Shown here in pieces: positions 25,115 through 33,191 of a stretch of 49,838 nt of DNA. How positions within the stretch are numbered: position 1 is the stretch's first letter; every line of letters begins with the position of its first letter. Made by a program: the position numbers and the translations under genes. The stretch comes from Anaerolineaceae bacterium. GTDB taxonomy: Bacteria; Chloroflexota; Anaerolineae; Anaerolineales; Anaerolineaceae. The stretch is from positions 1 to 49,838 of the forward strand of contig WOYY01000051.1 in the NCBI GenBank assembly GCA_011620555.1, written 5' to 3'. The notes beneath the pieces are model-generated. The model saw only the letters and a program-made list of their open reading frames with translations, searched no databases and was not told the origin of the DNA.

Positions 25115-26007
25115 CGGTCGCCTCCCTCTTTGGGCGCTTGTTCCTTGATTCTGAACAAGACCAGCAAGCGGCCTATCAGGCTGTCCTCTCCGGCAAGTTC
25201 CGTGGGCTGGAAGAAGGCGTAAAGCGTGTTTTGGAGCCGTTCCATATTCAGACGGCGGATCATCCGGCCGCTGTGGGCAATCGAGATGCTGCCGGTCTCT
25301 TCGGAAACGACCACTGCGATGGCGTCGCTGACCTCGGAGATGCCGAGAGCGGCCCGGTGGCGCAGGCCCATCGTGCGGTCGGGCGTGCGGTTGAGCACGC
25401 CGCTGGCCGAGAGCGGCATCACGCAGGAGGCCGCCACGATTTTGTTGCCGACGATGATCACCGCGCCGTCGTGCAGGGGGGTGTTTGGATAAAAGATCTG
25501 CAATAATAATTCCGGGGTGACTACGGCGTTCAAGGGGACGCCGGTTTCGCTGTATTCGCTCAGCCCCTGCATCCGCTGGAGGATGATTAGCGCGCCGTGG
25601 TGGCGTTCGGAGAGCCGGCTGCAGGCTTGGATAACACCATCGAGGGTGTCCTTGATCTGCTGCTCCGAAGCGTAGTGGGAGTGGTTGAGGAAGGGGACAT
25701 TCCCGGCGCGGCCGACCCGCTCCAGCGCCCGCCGGATCTCGGGGGCGAAGATGACCGGGATGGCAAAGACCAGGGCCGGCAGGACAGTGCTGATCAGCCA
25801 GGAAAAGCCCGGCAAGTTCACCAGCGAGGTGAGCAGGCCCAGGAAGATGATGATGAAGAGCACGCCCCGCATCAGGACCAGAGCTTCCGTATCCCGCAGC
25901 AGGATCAAGACCGCGTAGAAGATGGCGGTGACCAGGACAATGTCCAGCAGGTCAGCCCAGCCGAAGCGTTGGATGAGAAAGAAAATGTCGTTAAAAAATT
26001 GAGTCAT
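25111..26007 (-). CDS. cdaA: Diadenylate cyclase CdaA
   Basis: 298-aa enzyme making c-di-AMP from two ATP at the membrane. Three transmembrane helices occupy about residues 15-85 (LLDIVLVTAIFYAVLILL, LMRGVLFIIIFLGLL, FSWLISTVLPALVFAIP). The DAC domain carries the catalytic DGA motif (NTPLHDGAVII) and the RHR motif (TMGLRHRAALGISEVSD). A C-terminal extension of about 60 residues follows. The ATG at 26007 gives the family start MTQFFND; an in-frame extension upstream was rejected. It follows coaE by 20 nt and overlaps cdaR. Confidence 0.97.
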   Translation of the reverse strand: MTQFFNDIFFLIQRFGWADLLDIVLVTAIFYAVLILLRDTEALVLMRGVLFIIIFLGLLTSLVNLPGFSWLISTVLPALVFAIPVIFAPEIRRALERVGRAGNVPFLNHSHYASEQQIKDTLDGVIQACSRLSERHHGALIILQRMQGLSEYSETGVPLNAVVTPELLLQIFYPNTPLHDGAVIIVGNKIVAASCVMPLSASGVLNRTPDRTMGLRHRAALGISEVSDAIAVVVSEETGSISIAHSGRMIRRLNMERLQNTLYAFFQPTELAGEDSLIGRLLVLFRIKEQAPKEGGDR

Positions 26008-26027
26008 ACGATTGTCACAAATTATTT

Positions 26028-27128
26028 CTAAGATTGCCCGAAAGGCTGGGCAAGCGTCTTGGCCCAAACCGGGCGTTCCTGCTGTCTGGCGGACCTTTCA
26101 AGGGCCTGCCGCCAGGCCGTGAAGCCCACCTGCTCGGCAGAAGGGTGACTAAACCCGAAGTCCGCAGGGTCCAAATCTGCGAATGAAGCCTGTAAAACGG
26201 GATCAGAAAGGATGATCCATTCGATTTGGCGCTGCAAGGCTGCGGCTTCGAGCGCCTCAAGGACTGCGGGGGCGGGCAGCTGCAGCTCTGGGGCTTTGAT
26301 GACCGCTTTCAGGGCGCTGGTGAAGTTCCAGTCCTCGCTGATCAGCAGGGCAATGGGGGTTGCACCATCGCTGACAGCCTGGACGGTGTTGAATGCCAAG
26401 GTCTCGTAAAGCTCAGCCGGCTTTTGGCCCGAATGCGCTTTCCAGAAGCTTTCCAAGGCGTCCTTGGGCAATGCGCCTGCCGGGGAAAGGGTCCATTTCT
26501 GATCAATATTAATGTACTGCGCGGGCGAGATGCTCTCTGCTTGAATTGTATCATTAAGCGCCTGCCGGACCTGCCGCCAGGTGGATTTGAAATCGCCCTC
26601 GGTATTAATGACCACATTTGCCTGCCGGCGTTTCTTTTCCTGGGGCGGTTGGGCGGCGATCCGCTGCCGGGCCTGCGCTTCGGTCATCTTTCTGGCGTGC
26701 AAGAGCCGTTCCAACTGGTGGGGTTCCGAGGCCTGGCTGATCCAGATTGACTGGCAAAGGCCGGCGAGGGGCGTTTCGAGCAGTTTGATCGCCTCGATCA
26801 CGGCCAGGGACAGCCGGGCGGCCTCAACGCGCTCCCGGATATCTGCGGTGACGGCCGGGTGAGTCAGCCCTTCCAGCAAACGGAGCTTCTGCGGGTCGGC
26901 AAAGACGATCTCCCCCAGTTTAGCGCGGTTGATTTCGCCGTTTGGCTCCAGGATCACCTCGCCAAAGGCCTGGATGACAGGCTGATAAGCCCTGCCACCA
27001 GGGTAGAGCGTGCGGTGGGCGATCAGGTCGGCATCCAGCCCCAGGGCGCCGTGGTTGACCAGCATGCGCCGGACCACGCTTTTCCCGGTGGCAATATTCC
27101 CCGTCAGCCCAATCAAAATCCCATCCAT
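26028..27128 (-). CDS. coaE: Dephospho-CoA kinase with a large C-terminal extension
   Basis: Last step of CoA synthesis: ATP-dependent phosphorylation of dephospho-CoA. Residues 1-193 are the CoaE kinase, with P-loop GNIATGKS (10-17), DADLIAHRTL, LTHPAV and the C-terminal R-rich lid region (QEKKRRQANVVINTEGD). The segment normally reading PLLFE is IEAIKLLET here. At 366 aa the protein is about 170 residues longer than a typical CoaE; residues 194-366 form an unrecognised alpha/beta domain (PIALLISEDWNFTSALKAVI, IEWIILSDPVLQASF). The ATG at 27128 has AAGGA upstream. The frame is open far upstream but overlaps tilS, so that part is noise. Confidence 0.9.
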   Translation of the reverse strand: MDGILIGLTGNIATGKSVVRRMLVNHGALGLDADLIAHRTLYPGGRAYQPVIQAFGEVILEPNGEINRAKLGEIVFADPQKLRLLEGLTHPAVTADIRERVEAARLSLAVIEAIKLLETPLAGLCQSIWISQASEPHQLERLLHARKMTEAQARQRIAAQPPQEKKRRQANVVINTEGDFKSTWRQVRQALNDTIQAESISPAQYINIDQKWTLSPAGALPKDALESFWKAHSGQKPAELYETLAFNTVQAVSDGATPIALLISEDWNFTSALKAVIKAPELQLPAPAVLEALEAAALQRQIEWIILSDPVLQASFADLDPADFGFSHPSAEQVGFTAWRQALERSARQQERPVWAKTLAQPFGQS

Positions 27129-27153
27129 TCCGCTTCCTTCTATGCTCGAAGGA

Positions 27154-27159
27154 AGTATA
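27154..27159 (-). promoter_or_regulatory. -10 box for coaE
   Basis: TATACT on the minus strand, 25 nt before the coaE ATG. It forms a divergent promoter pair with the tilS box at 27192. Confidence 0.4.
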
Positions 27160-27191
27160 CCGCATTTGACCGGCCGGAATAATGCGGGTGC

Positions 27192-27197
27192 TATAAT
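27192..27197 (+). promoter_or_regulatory. -10 box (TATAAT) of tilS, leaderless arrangement
   Basis: TATAAT ends exactly 6 nt before the ATG at 27204, the spacing expected when transcription starts at the A of the start codon. Confidence 0.6.
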
Positions 27198-27203
27198 TTG
27201 GAT

Positions 27204-28640
27204 ATGTTCCTCTCTGTGGTGGATCGAACCGCGCGAACCCAATGCCTGCTCACCGGCGACCGGCCGGTTTTGGCCGGCGTTTCCGGCGGGGCGGACAGCC
27301 TGGCGCTGATGCACAGCCTGCACCGGCTGGGGTTTCGGCTGGTGATCGCCCATCTGGATCATGGCCTGCGGCCGGAATCGACGGAGGACGCAGCCTTTGT
27401 CCGCCAAAAGGCGGATGACTTGGGGCTGCCTTTTGTTGGCGCACGGGTGGACGTGCGGGCCGTTGCCGAGCGGGAAAAGCTCTCTCTTGAGGAGGCTGCC
27501 CGCCAGGTCCGCTATGATTTCCTTTTTGCACAGGCCCGCCGCGCCGGGGCGCAGGCAGTGGCCGTGGCGCACCACGCGGATGACCAGGTGGAGACGGTGC
27601 TGATGCACTTTCTCCGCGGCGCGGCGCTTTCCGGTCTCTCCGGGATGTCCCACCGCCGGATTATGCCCATTTGGGATGCTGAAATCCCGCTGGTTCGGCC
27701 CCTGCTGGACCTCTGGCGGGAGGATATTGACGCTTATATCCGCGATATTGGCTGGACGCCCCGCACAGACTCAACCAACAGTGACACCGCCTATTTCCGC
27801 AACCACCTGCGGCATGAACTGATCCCTGAGTTAGAGGAGATCAACCCCCGTTTCAGGGATGGGGTCCTGCGGATGGCGGATGTGCTGGGCGAGGAAGACC
27901 GCTTCCTCGAACAGCTTGCGGATCAGGCCTGGTCGGCTTGCTTCAGCGGCGAAGCTGAGGGCTGGGTGGCGCTGAGCAGGCCGGCTTTTTTGGCATTGGA
28001 AAAAGCCTTGCAGCGGCGGGTGTTCCGGCGGGCCGTGGGCCGCCTGCGGCCGGACCTGCGCGATATCGGCTTTGACGCCGTTGAACGGGGGCTGGCCTTC
28101 GCCGCGGAACCTTCAGCCAGCGGTCAGATGGACCTGGCGGCCCGGCTGAGCCTGACGGCGCTGGGTGAGCGGCTGGTGGTGAAGACCTGGTCGGCGGAGC
28201 TGCCCGAGGACGGCCTGCCTTTGTTGCTGGCGGAGGAGTTTGAAGGCTTGTTGATGCCGGGGAATAGCATTTCCCTGAGCAACGGCTGGTCCCTTGCTCT
28301 TGAGGAAACTGATCTTGAAGGAAGTGGCAATGTTCAGGACTTGCCGCCTCATGAAGCCTGGATGGATGCCGAGACCGTCTCCCTGCCGCTGACCGTGCGG
28401 GGGATGCGGCCAGGGGAGCGCTGGCAGCCTTTGGGACTGGCGGGGCATTCGCAGAAGTTGAGCGATTTTTTCATCAATGAGAAGCTTCCCCAGCATTTGC
28501 GGTCCCGTTGGCCGCTGGTTTGTAGCGGGGAGCAGATCGCCTGGGTGGTCGGGCTGCGTCCGGCGGAGCCTTTCAAGGTCACTGCGTCAACGCTCCGGAT
28601 CTTGCAGCTTCAAATTTTCCGAGACCTCCAAAGTGAATAA
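27204..28640 (+). CDS. tilS: tRNA(Ile)-lysidine synthase
   Basis: 478-aa ATP-dependent enzyme that attaches lysine to C34 of tRNA-Ile(CAU), changing both codon reading and charging. The PP-loop motif is AGVSGGADSLALMHSL, followed by IAHLDHGLRPESTEDAAFV, AVAHHADDQVETVLMHFLRG and TDSTNSDTAYFRNHLRHELI. The C-terminal TilS domains are present (GMRPGERWQPLGLAGHSQKL). Start chosen at the ATG, not the TTG two codons earlier, because of the -10 box spacing. Divergent from coaE and convergent with the recombinase-like gene. Confidence 0.95.
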   Translation: MFLSVVDRTARTQCLLTGDRPVLAGVSGGADSLALMHSLHRLGFRLVIAHLDHGLRPESTEDAAFVRQKADDLGLPFVGARVDVRAVAEREKLSLEEAARQVRYDFLFAQARRAGAQAVAVAHHADDQVETVLMHFLRGAALSGLSGMSHRRIMPIWDAEIPLVRPLLDLWREDIDAYIRDIGWTPRTDSTNSDTAYFRNHLRHELIPELEEINPRFRDGVLRMADVLGEEDRFLEQLADQAWSACFSGEAEGWVALSRPAFLALEKALQRRVFRRAVGRLRPDLRDIGFDAVERGLAFAAEPSASGQMDLAARLSLTALGERLVVKTWSAELPEDGLPLLLAEEFEGLLMPGNSISLSNGWSLALEETDLEGSGNVQDLPPHEAWMDAETVSLPLTVRGMRPGERWQPLGLAGHSQKLSDFFINEKLPQHLRSRWPLVCSGEQIAWVVGLRPAEPFKVTASTLRILQLQIFRDLQSE

Positions 28641-28665
28641 AAAAACCGGCTCAAAAGGGCCGGTT
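28637..28665 (-). terminator. Intrinsic terminator between convergent tilS and recombinase-like genes
   Basis: Stem AACCGGC (28644-28650) with GCCGGTT (28659-28665). On the minus strand it is followed by a run of seven or more T, so it terminates the recombinase-like gene; it may also slow tilS read-through. Confidence 0.8.
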
Positions 28666-28682
28666 ATTGGTTTATGGGGTCA

Positions 28683-29630
28683 TTAATCCGAATCTAGGTC
28701 CGGGTCGGGCAGGGTGTAGCCCTGCTGGGCGGCGAGGTTGCGCAGTTTGCGCCGCACCTCCCTGAACTGGATCTTGGAGACGCCCAGCTTCTGGCGGATC
28801 TTGTCCGGCTCAACGCCGTCCATCAGGTCCATCAGGGCGGAGGTCCAGCGGAGCATGTCAAAGGAGATCCGGTTCTCGAACCCGCCCGCTTCGGTGATGT
28901 CTTCGAGGATGTACTCCAGCCGCCGGGAAGTCCAGGGGAAGAGCCGTTCCTCCGGCTGATATTGCTCAGTGTATTCATTGAAGGCTTCGAGCCACTCTTT
29001 GGAGAGGGTCAGCTTGCGTTCCTTGTAGCGATAGCGGGGGTTGGTATAGCGGATGAAAACGAAGGCGTTTTCCGGGTCTTCCAAGGAGAGGTGGTTCAGG
29101 CCGATGGCCTGGCATTCGCCTTTTTTGACAGCAGTTTCCAGCAGCAGTTTCAGCAGGGTGTAGGGGCGGGCGTCCGGCTCTTCCGCTTCCCGGAAGGATT
29201 GGGCGGTCTCCAGGGCCAGGGCGACCTCTTCGCGGGTCATGACCAGCGGCAGGGGGCTGGTGACGGAATGCTGCAAGAGCTTATCGGCCGGGTCCACCAG
29301 CACGACGCCGCTGTGCTGCAGCCAGCGGAAGAAACTCTTGACCGATGTGATCCGGCGGGCCAGGCTCTTGGGGCTGCAGGGCACGCCGCGTTCATTTTCC
29401 AGCCAGCTGGAGAAATTCTGCAGGTCTTTGAGGGTGATATCCCCGAGCGCCTGGTCGGGCGGGAGGTACTCATCCAGCAGGTTCAGATCGGCAACAAAGG
29501 CCTTGATGGTATAGGGAGAACGACCCTGGTCATTGAGAAAGAACTTCCAGGCCTGGATCGCAGGCTGGAGCAGCGATTTCTCGGTGAGATGGGCTGGAAC
29601 GCCTTTGGGTTCGGCTGCTTGCTGGGTCAT
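28683..29630 (-). CDS. Degenerate tyrosine-recombinase-like protein
   Basis: 315-aa protein with the XerC/D layout. Residues 20-105 are a SAM-like core-binding domain (WKFFLNDQGRSPYTIKAFVADL ... RRITSVKSFFRWL), and residues about 125-300 resemble the catalytic domain. By hand alignment to XerD the catalytic set is mostly gone: Arg I is Lys169 (TAVKKGEC), the box II His is Asp258 (ISFDMLRWT, Arg261 kept), the third His is Val284 and the nucleophile Tyr position is Arg293. A DNA-binding but non-cleaving role is inferred. GGGAGG precedes the ATG. No att-like repeats or phage genes adjoin. Confidence 0.75.
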   Translation of the reverse strand: MTQQAAEPKGVPAHLTEKSLLQPAIQAWKFFLNDQGRSPYTIKAFVADLNLLDEYLPPDQALGDITLKDLQNFSSWLENERGVPCSPKSLARRITSVKSFFRWLQHSGVVLVDPADKLLQHSVTSPLPLVMTREEVALALETAQSFREAEEPDARPYTLLKLLLETAVKKGECQAIGLNHLSLEDPENAFVFIRYTNPRYRYKERKLTLSKEWLEAFNEYTEQYQPEERLFPWTSRRLEYILEDITEAGGFENRISFDMLRWTSALMDLMDGVEPDKIRQKLGVSKIQFREVRRKLRNLAAQQGYTLPDPDLDSD

Positions 29631-29753
29631 GGGACCTCCCGTTTAATAAATTCGTGTAGTCGAAAAGGTTTTATTAGTTTAAATCAAACCCCAGACATTG
29701 TCAAACCTTTCATTCATCATAATCTCCCGCGGCACCCAAACAGGCTTTAAATG

Positions 29754-29787
29754 AAAAAACCCTCAACCGGATGGGTGGGCTGAGGGC
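29754..29787 (-). terminator. Intrinsic terminator after the LCP gene
   Basis: Arms TGAGGG/CCCTCA (29781-29786 with 29760-29765), extended by ACC/GGT, followed by TTTTTT on the minus strand, 23 nt past the LCP stop codon. Confidence 0.75.
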
Positions 29788-29809
29788 GATTTTCTGTTCA
29801 GAATGCGGA

Positions 29810-30940
29810 TCACTCGAGGCTGAGCGCTTCGATCATCAGCGATTCGATCGCATTGTAATCCGGAATCAGCACCTGGGCGCCCGCCGCCGTGATCCAGTCA
29901 TAGGCATAGTTGTAATCCACGACATAATTACGGATGTCGCCGTTTTCATTGACTTTGCTGGCGAGGGGCAGCAGGCCGACCACCTGGTTCAGGCTGATAT
30001 CGGTCTGGACGTAAGTGACATAGGCGTTGTAGAGTTCCGGCGTCCGCACCAGGGCATTCAGGCTGACCAGCCGGTCGAAAATTGCTTCACTGACTTCCTG
30101 CGCCCGCCGAGCGCGGTCGATATCGCTGGTGGAGTAACGGGACCGGGCATACCAGAGGGCGACTTCGCCGTTCATGTGCACCAGTCCGGGGCCGATGCTG
30201 CAATAACCGCTGGCATTGATCCATTTGGCGCAGGTATCGGTCAGGTTCTGGGCGGCATAGACATCAATCCCGCCCAGGTCGTCGATCACGGTCTTGAACC
30301 CGTTGAAATCGACCATCACATAGTTATCGGGCCGGACGCCGAAGTTGGATTCGAAGGTATCGGCGAGCAGGTCAAAGCCGCCATACTGAAAAGCGGTGTT
30401 GATGCGGTTGCCGCCCCAGCCGGGGATGCTGACGAACAGGTCCCTGGGGAAGGAGACGATGCTGACATAGCCGTCCCGGGGGTTCAGCGACACCCACATG
30501 ATCACGTCCGTGCGGAAGCCGCCATCATCGGGCCGGATATCCGAACCCAGCAGCAGGATATTGACCTGACCTTCCGGTTTCTCGAGGGTATCTTCGGTGG
30601 GGGAAGGGGCGGCGGCCGTTTCATCCGTCTGGGCGCTTTCACCGCCCAGGCCGGCTTGTTCGGGCTGGAAGGGGGTGGCCGTGGGGAGGAGGGCCGCGCC
30701 GGGGGCCTGGGTTGGGTCAGCAGAGGCTTTGACGGTGGCGGGGTTGAAGCTGGCGATGAAGCCGCTGATCAGGATGAATCCCAGGATGCCGATCAGGATC
30801 AGCAGGGCCACCACCTCCACGACTTCCAGTGGTTTGGGGGCCTGCTGCCGCCTGTGGCGCCGGGGATCAACCCGCTGGCTGGGGTTGGATGGCTGGGGCT
30901 TCTGGGCGATTCGATTTGCTCGAGTTGATTGTGAGTGCAT
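29810..30940 (-). CDS. LytR-CpsA-Psr (LCP) family protein
   Basis: 376-aa membrane-anchored phosphotransferase of the LCP family, which attaches polyprenyl-linked glycopolymers to the wall in Gram-positive bacteria. There is a basic cytoplasmic N-terminus, one transmembrane helix (about 39-62, VVALLILIGILGFILISGF), a Thr/Pro/Ala-rich stretch, and the LCP domain from about residue 125: NILLLGSDIRP, RTDVIMWVSLNP, VSFPRDLFVSIPG, NRINTAFQYGG and LWYARSRYSTSDIDRARRAQ, which contain the lipid- and phosphate-binding Arg/Asp residues. A GATAAT box 4 nt before the ATG hints at a leaderless start. Neighbours include other envelope genes. Confidence 0.93.
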   Translation of the reverse strand: MHSQSTRANRIAQKPQPSNPSQRVDPRRHRRQQAPKPLEVVEVVALLILIGILGFILISGFIASFNPATVKASADPTQAPGAALLPTATPFQPEQAGLGGESAQTDETAAAPSPTEDTLEKPEGQVNILLLGSDIRPDDGGFRTDVIMWVSLNPRDGYVSIVSFPRDLFVSIPGWGGNRINTAFQYGGFDLLADTFESNFGVRPDNYVMVDFNGFKTVIDDLGGIDVYAAQNLTDTCAKWINASGYCSIGPGLVHMNGEVALWYARSRYSTSDIDRARRAQEVSEAIFDRLVSLNALVRTPELYNAYVTYVQTDISLNQVVGLLPLASKVNENGDIRNYVVDYNYAYDWITAAGAQVLIPDYNAIESLMIEALSLE

Positions 30941-31015
30941 GATGATTATCCAATGATTGATTTTACAGGAAGGGATCAGAACTCATCCCATCCATTATAG
31001 CCGATTGGGCCTTTT

Positions 31016-33100
31016 TCAGTCGATGATGCGGACCGGGAGCTGGATTCGGAAGGTTGTGAATTCGTTTTTCTTGCTGCTCAACCAGATCTTGCCGTTGAGG
31101 ATCCGGATCGCCCGGATCGCCCGGCGGATTGCGCTCAGGTCGCCCAGGCCGGGAATCAGCGTTTGCCCGGCGTTGAACAGGGCAGACTGTTCCTCGGCCG
31201 AAAGCCCTGGGCCGTGGTCGGTCACTTCGGCGATCAGCATCCCGGTCTCAAGTGAGAGGGATTGGCTGAGGTGAATGGTCTGCCCGGCGGGCGATGCGGC
31301 GATGGCGTTCTCGATCAGGCCCTGGAGGATGCTTCCCAGCAGTTCGGGATCGGTCTTGACCATCTGGCGGCCATCGGGGTTCGTGATCTCCAGCGAGACC
31401 CCGGCCTGCTGCAGCCGCGCCGCAGTTTGCAGACGGATGTTGGCGGCGATCGAATCCAGGCTGATGATCTGGTTATCGGTGGATAAGCGGATCGGGCCGG
31501 TTTGTCCGGTCTGGTTTTCAAGGTGCTGGATGCGGGCGTTGGCCCGGGCCAGGGACGCGCGCAGTCTTTCCCGCTCTTGGGTCATTTGACGGATTTCCGC
31601 CTGGATTTGTTCCAGCTGACGGCCGCTTTCCACGGTCTGGCCGGATTGCCCTTTCAGGGCAGCCAGTTCGGTCTGCATGGCGTCCAATTGTTGGACGCTC
31701 TCAAATTTTTCCAGCTGGTAGCGGGCCTTGAGCTGCTGCAGGGTGGCGAGCAGGGCCGCCAGGCTTTGGTCCTTTTCCTGCAGTTCGCGGGTCAGCTGGT
31801 CGCTGCTCAGCCGCAAATCCGCGATCGTGGTAAGCTGTTTTTCGTTTTCCAACAGCAGTTCCTCAATCTGGTCCGGCCCAAAAAGGACCTCCGTCAGGGT
31901 GGGCTGGACTTTTTCCAGCAGCTGGAGCGTCTCGGCCCCCCAGCGTTTACTGGTGTAGGGGGAGAGCAGGATCAGGCCGCCCAGGGTGGGCTGGTCCGCG
32001 TAGTGCAGCGGGAAAGCCAGCAGGCTGCCGATTCGGTGATATTTCAGGAGCAGGGTGAGGGTATCCGCGTCGCGGAGGTCGCCGCGGGTATCGGTCAGGT
32101 TCAGGACGCGCTGGTCGGCCCAGGCATCCATAATGTGCAGGAGCTGCTGGGGCTGGAGGGTCGCGCCGGGCAGGTTGATCTCGCGGATCAGGTCATAGCC
32201 GCCCAGCAACTCGATGGTCTCGTTATCCGGCGTTAACCGCGCCAGATAGCAGATGTCCGCCACCACGCTCAGGCTGAGCGCCCGGACGGTCGCGCGGACC
32301 TTCTCCTCGTAAGAGTCGCTCAGGTTGATCTCCAGAAGCTGCTTCACCAGTTCCGGTTTGGTGTCCACCGGTTTGGCGTCGTCCGGGAGATCAGCGAGAA
32401 TTGCTTCGACGGGTTCCGGCTTGCGAGTCCACTTGCCCACCAGGACGAGCAGCCAGGGCAGGCTGATCGCCTCGGCAAGGCGGACCAGGCCCATTAGGCC
32501 CAACCGATTGCCCACTAGGCCAATTTGTAAACCCAGCCCGAGGGCCAGGGCGCACAGGAGCAGGAGGCCGACCCAGCCGTTCGCGGGGCGCCGGACGGCC
32601 AGCAGGGCCATCCCGGCCGCCAGCAGCAGGAAATTGCCCAGGAACCAGAGCAGGTTCAGGATATTGCCGTTTTCCGCCTGAAGGACGGGCAACAAAAGGG
32701 TCAGCAGGATTGATAAGGTGCTCAGGAACTGGATGGCCAGGCTCAGCAGAGGGGCCGTCCGGTTGGCCTGGGCGGATTGGCTGCTTTCCAGAAAGAGCGA
32801 GCCGGCCCAGACGACCGTCAGGGCCAGGGCGAGTTGATCCACCAGCCCGATCGAAACCGCGGAAAGGGCGATCTCCTTCAGGTAGAATACGGTCAGCACC
32901 ATTTGGAGCACCTGGATGCCGAAAAGGATTCCCGCACCGGTCAGCCCCCGCCGAATTTTTTGGGGCTGAGAGGTCTTGTTGAGCTGGAGGAGCATCAGGC
33001 AGGCGAACAACGCCAAAGACAGCCCGGCCACCAGGTGACTGGTCAGCGCCGCGGGCGTGTTGGCGAAGAGTTCGGCTAGTCCTGCAAGGTAATTTCTCAT
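31016..33100 (-). CDS. Membrane sensor-like protein with GAF-like, coiled-coil and HATPase domains, no H-box
   Basis: 694-aa protein resembling a histidine kinase. Residues 1 to about 220 have about seven transmembrane segments. About 240-400 is GAF-like (ATVRALSLSVVADICYLARL ... IGSLLAFPLHYADQPTLGGL). About 405-540 is a Gln/Leu/Glu-rich coiled coil. About 555-694 is a HATPase domain with N-box LIENAIAAS, G1 DHGPGLS and G2 GLGDLSAIRRAI. No HisKA H-box is visible between coiled coil and ATPase, so it may not autophosphorylate in the usual way. No response regulator is adjacent. Start is ATG 33100 or TTG 33118; uncertain. Confidence 0.8.
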   Translation of the reverse strand: MRNYLAGLAELFANTPAALTSHLVAGLSLALFACLMLLQLNKTSQPQKIRRGLTGAGILFGIQVLQMVLTVFYLKEIALSAVSIGLVDQLALALTVVWAGSLFLESSQSAQANRTAPLLSLAIQFLSTLSILLTLLLPVLQAENGNILNLLWFLGNFLLLAAGMALLAVRRPANGWVGLLLLCALALGLGLQIGLVGNRLGLMGLVRLAEAISLPWLLVLVGKWTRKPEPVEAILADLPDDAKPVDTKPELVKQLLEINLSDSYEEKVRATVRALSLSVVADICYLARLTPDNETIELLGGYDLIREINLPGATLQPQQLLHIMDAWADQRVLNLTDTRGDLRDADTLTLLLKYHRIGSLLAFPLHYADQPTLGGLILLSPYTSKRWGAETLQLLEKVQPTLTEVLFGPDQIEELLLENEKQLTTIADLRLSSDQLTRELQEKDQSLAALLATLQQLKARYQLEKFESVQQLDAMQTELAALKGQSGQTVESGRQLEQIQAEIRQMTQERERLRASLARANARIQHLENQTGQTGPIRLSTDNQIISLDSIAANIRLQTAARLQQAGVSLEITNPDGRQMVKTDPELLGSILQGLIENAIAASPAGQTIHLSQSLSLETGMLIAEVTDHGPGLSAEEQSALFNAGQTLIPGLGDLSAIRRAIRAIRILNGKIWLSSKKNEFTTFRIQLPVRIID

Positions 33101-33191
33101 GATCGTCTGTTTTCCCAATCAAACAGGGCAAAATCTATGAGAATTTAGTGCAAGTTGTATTCCAATCTGGTTTTCTGAGGGGGTTTGGGGT

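Noticed and set aside
27129-27653. In-frame upstream extension of coaE to 541 codons
   Set aside because: It overlaps tilS on the other strand, lacks domain features, and the ATG at 27128 gives a normal CoaE start with a ribosome-binding site.
29771-30928. 385-codon open frame on the plus strand
   Set aside because: Antisense shadow of the LCP gene.
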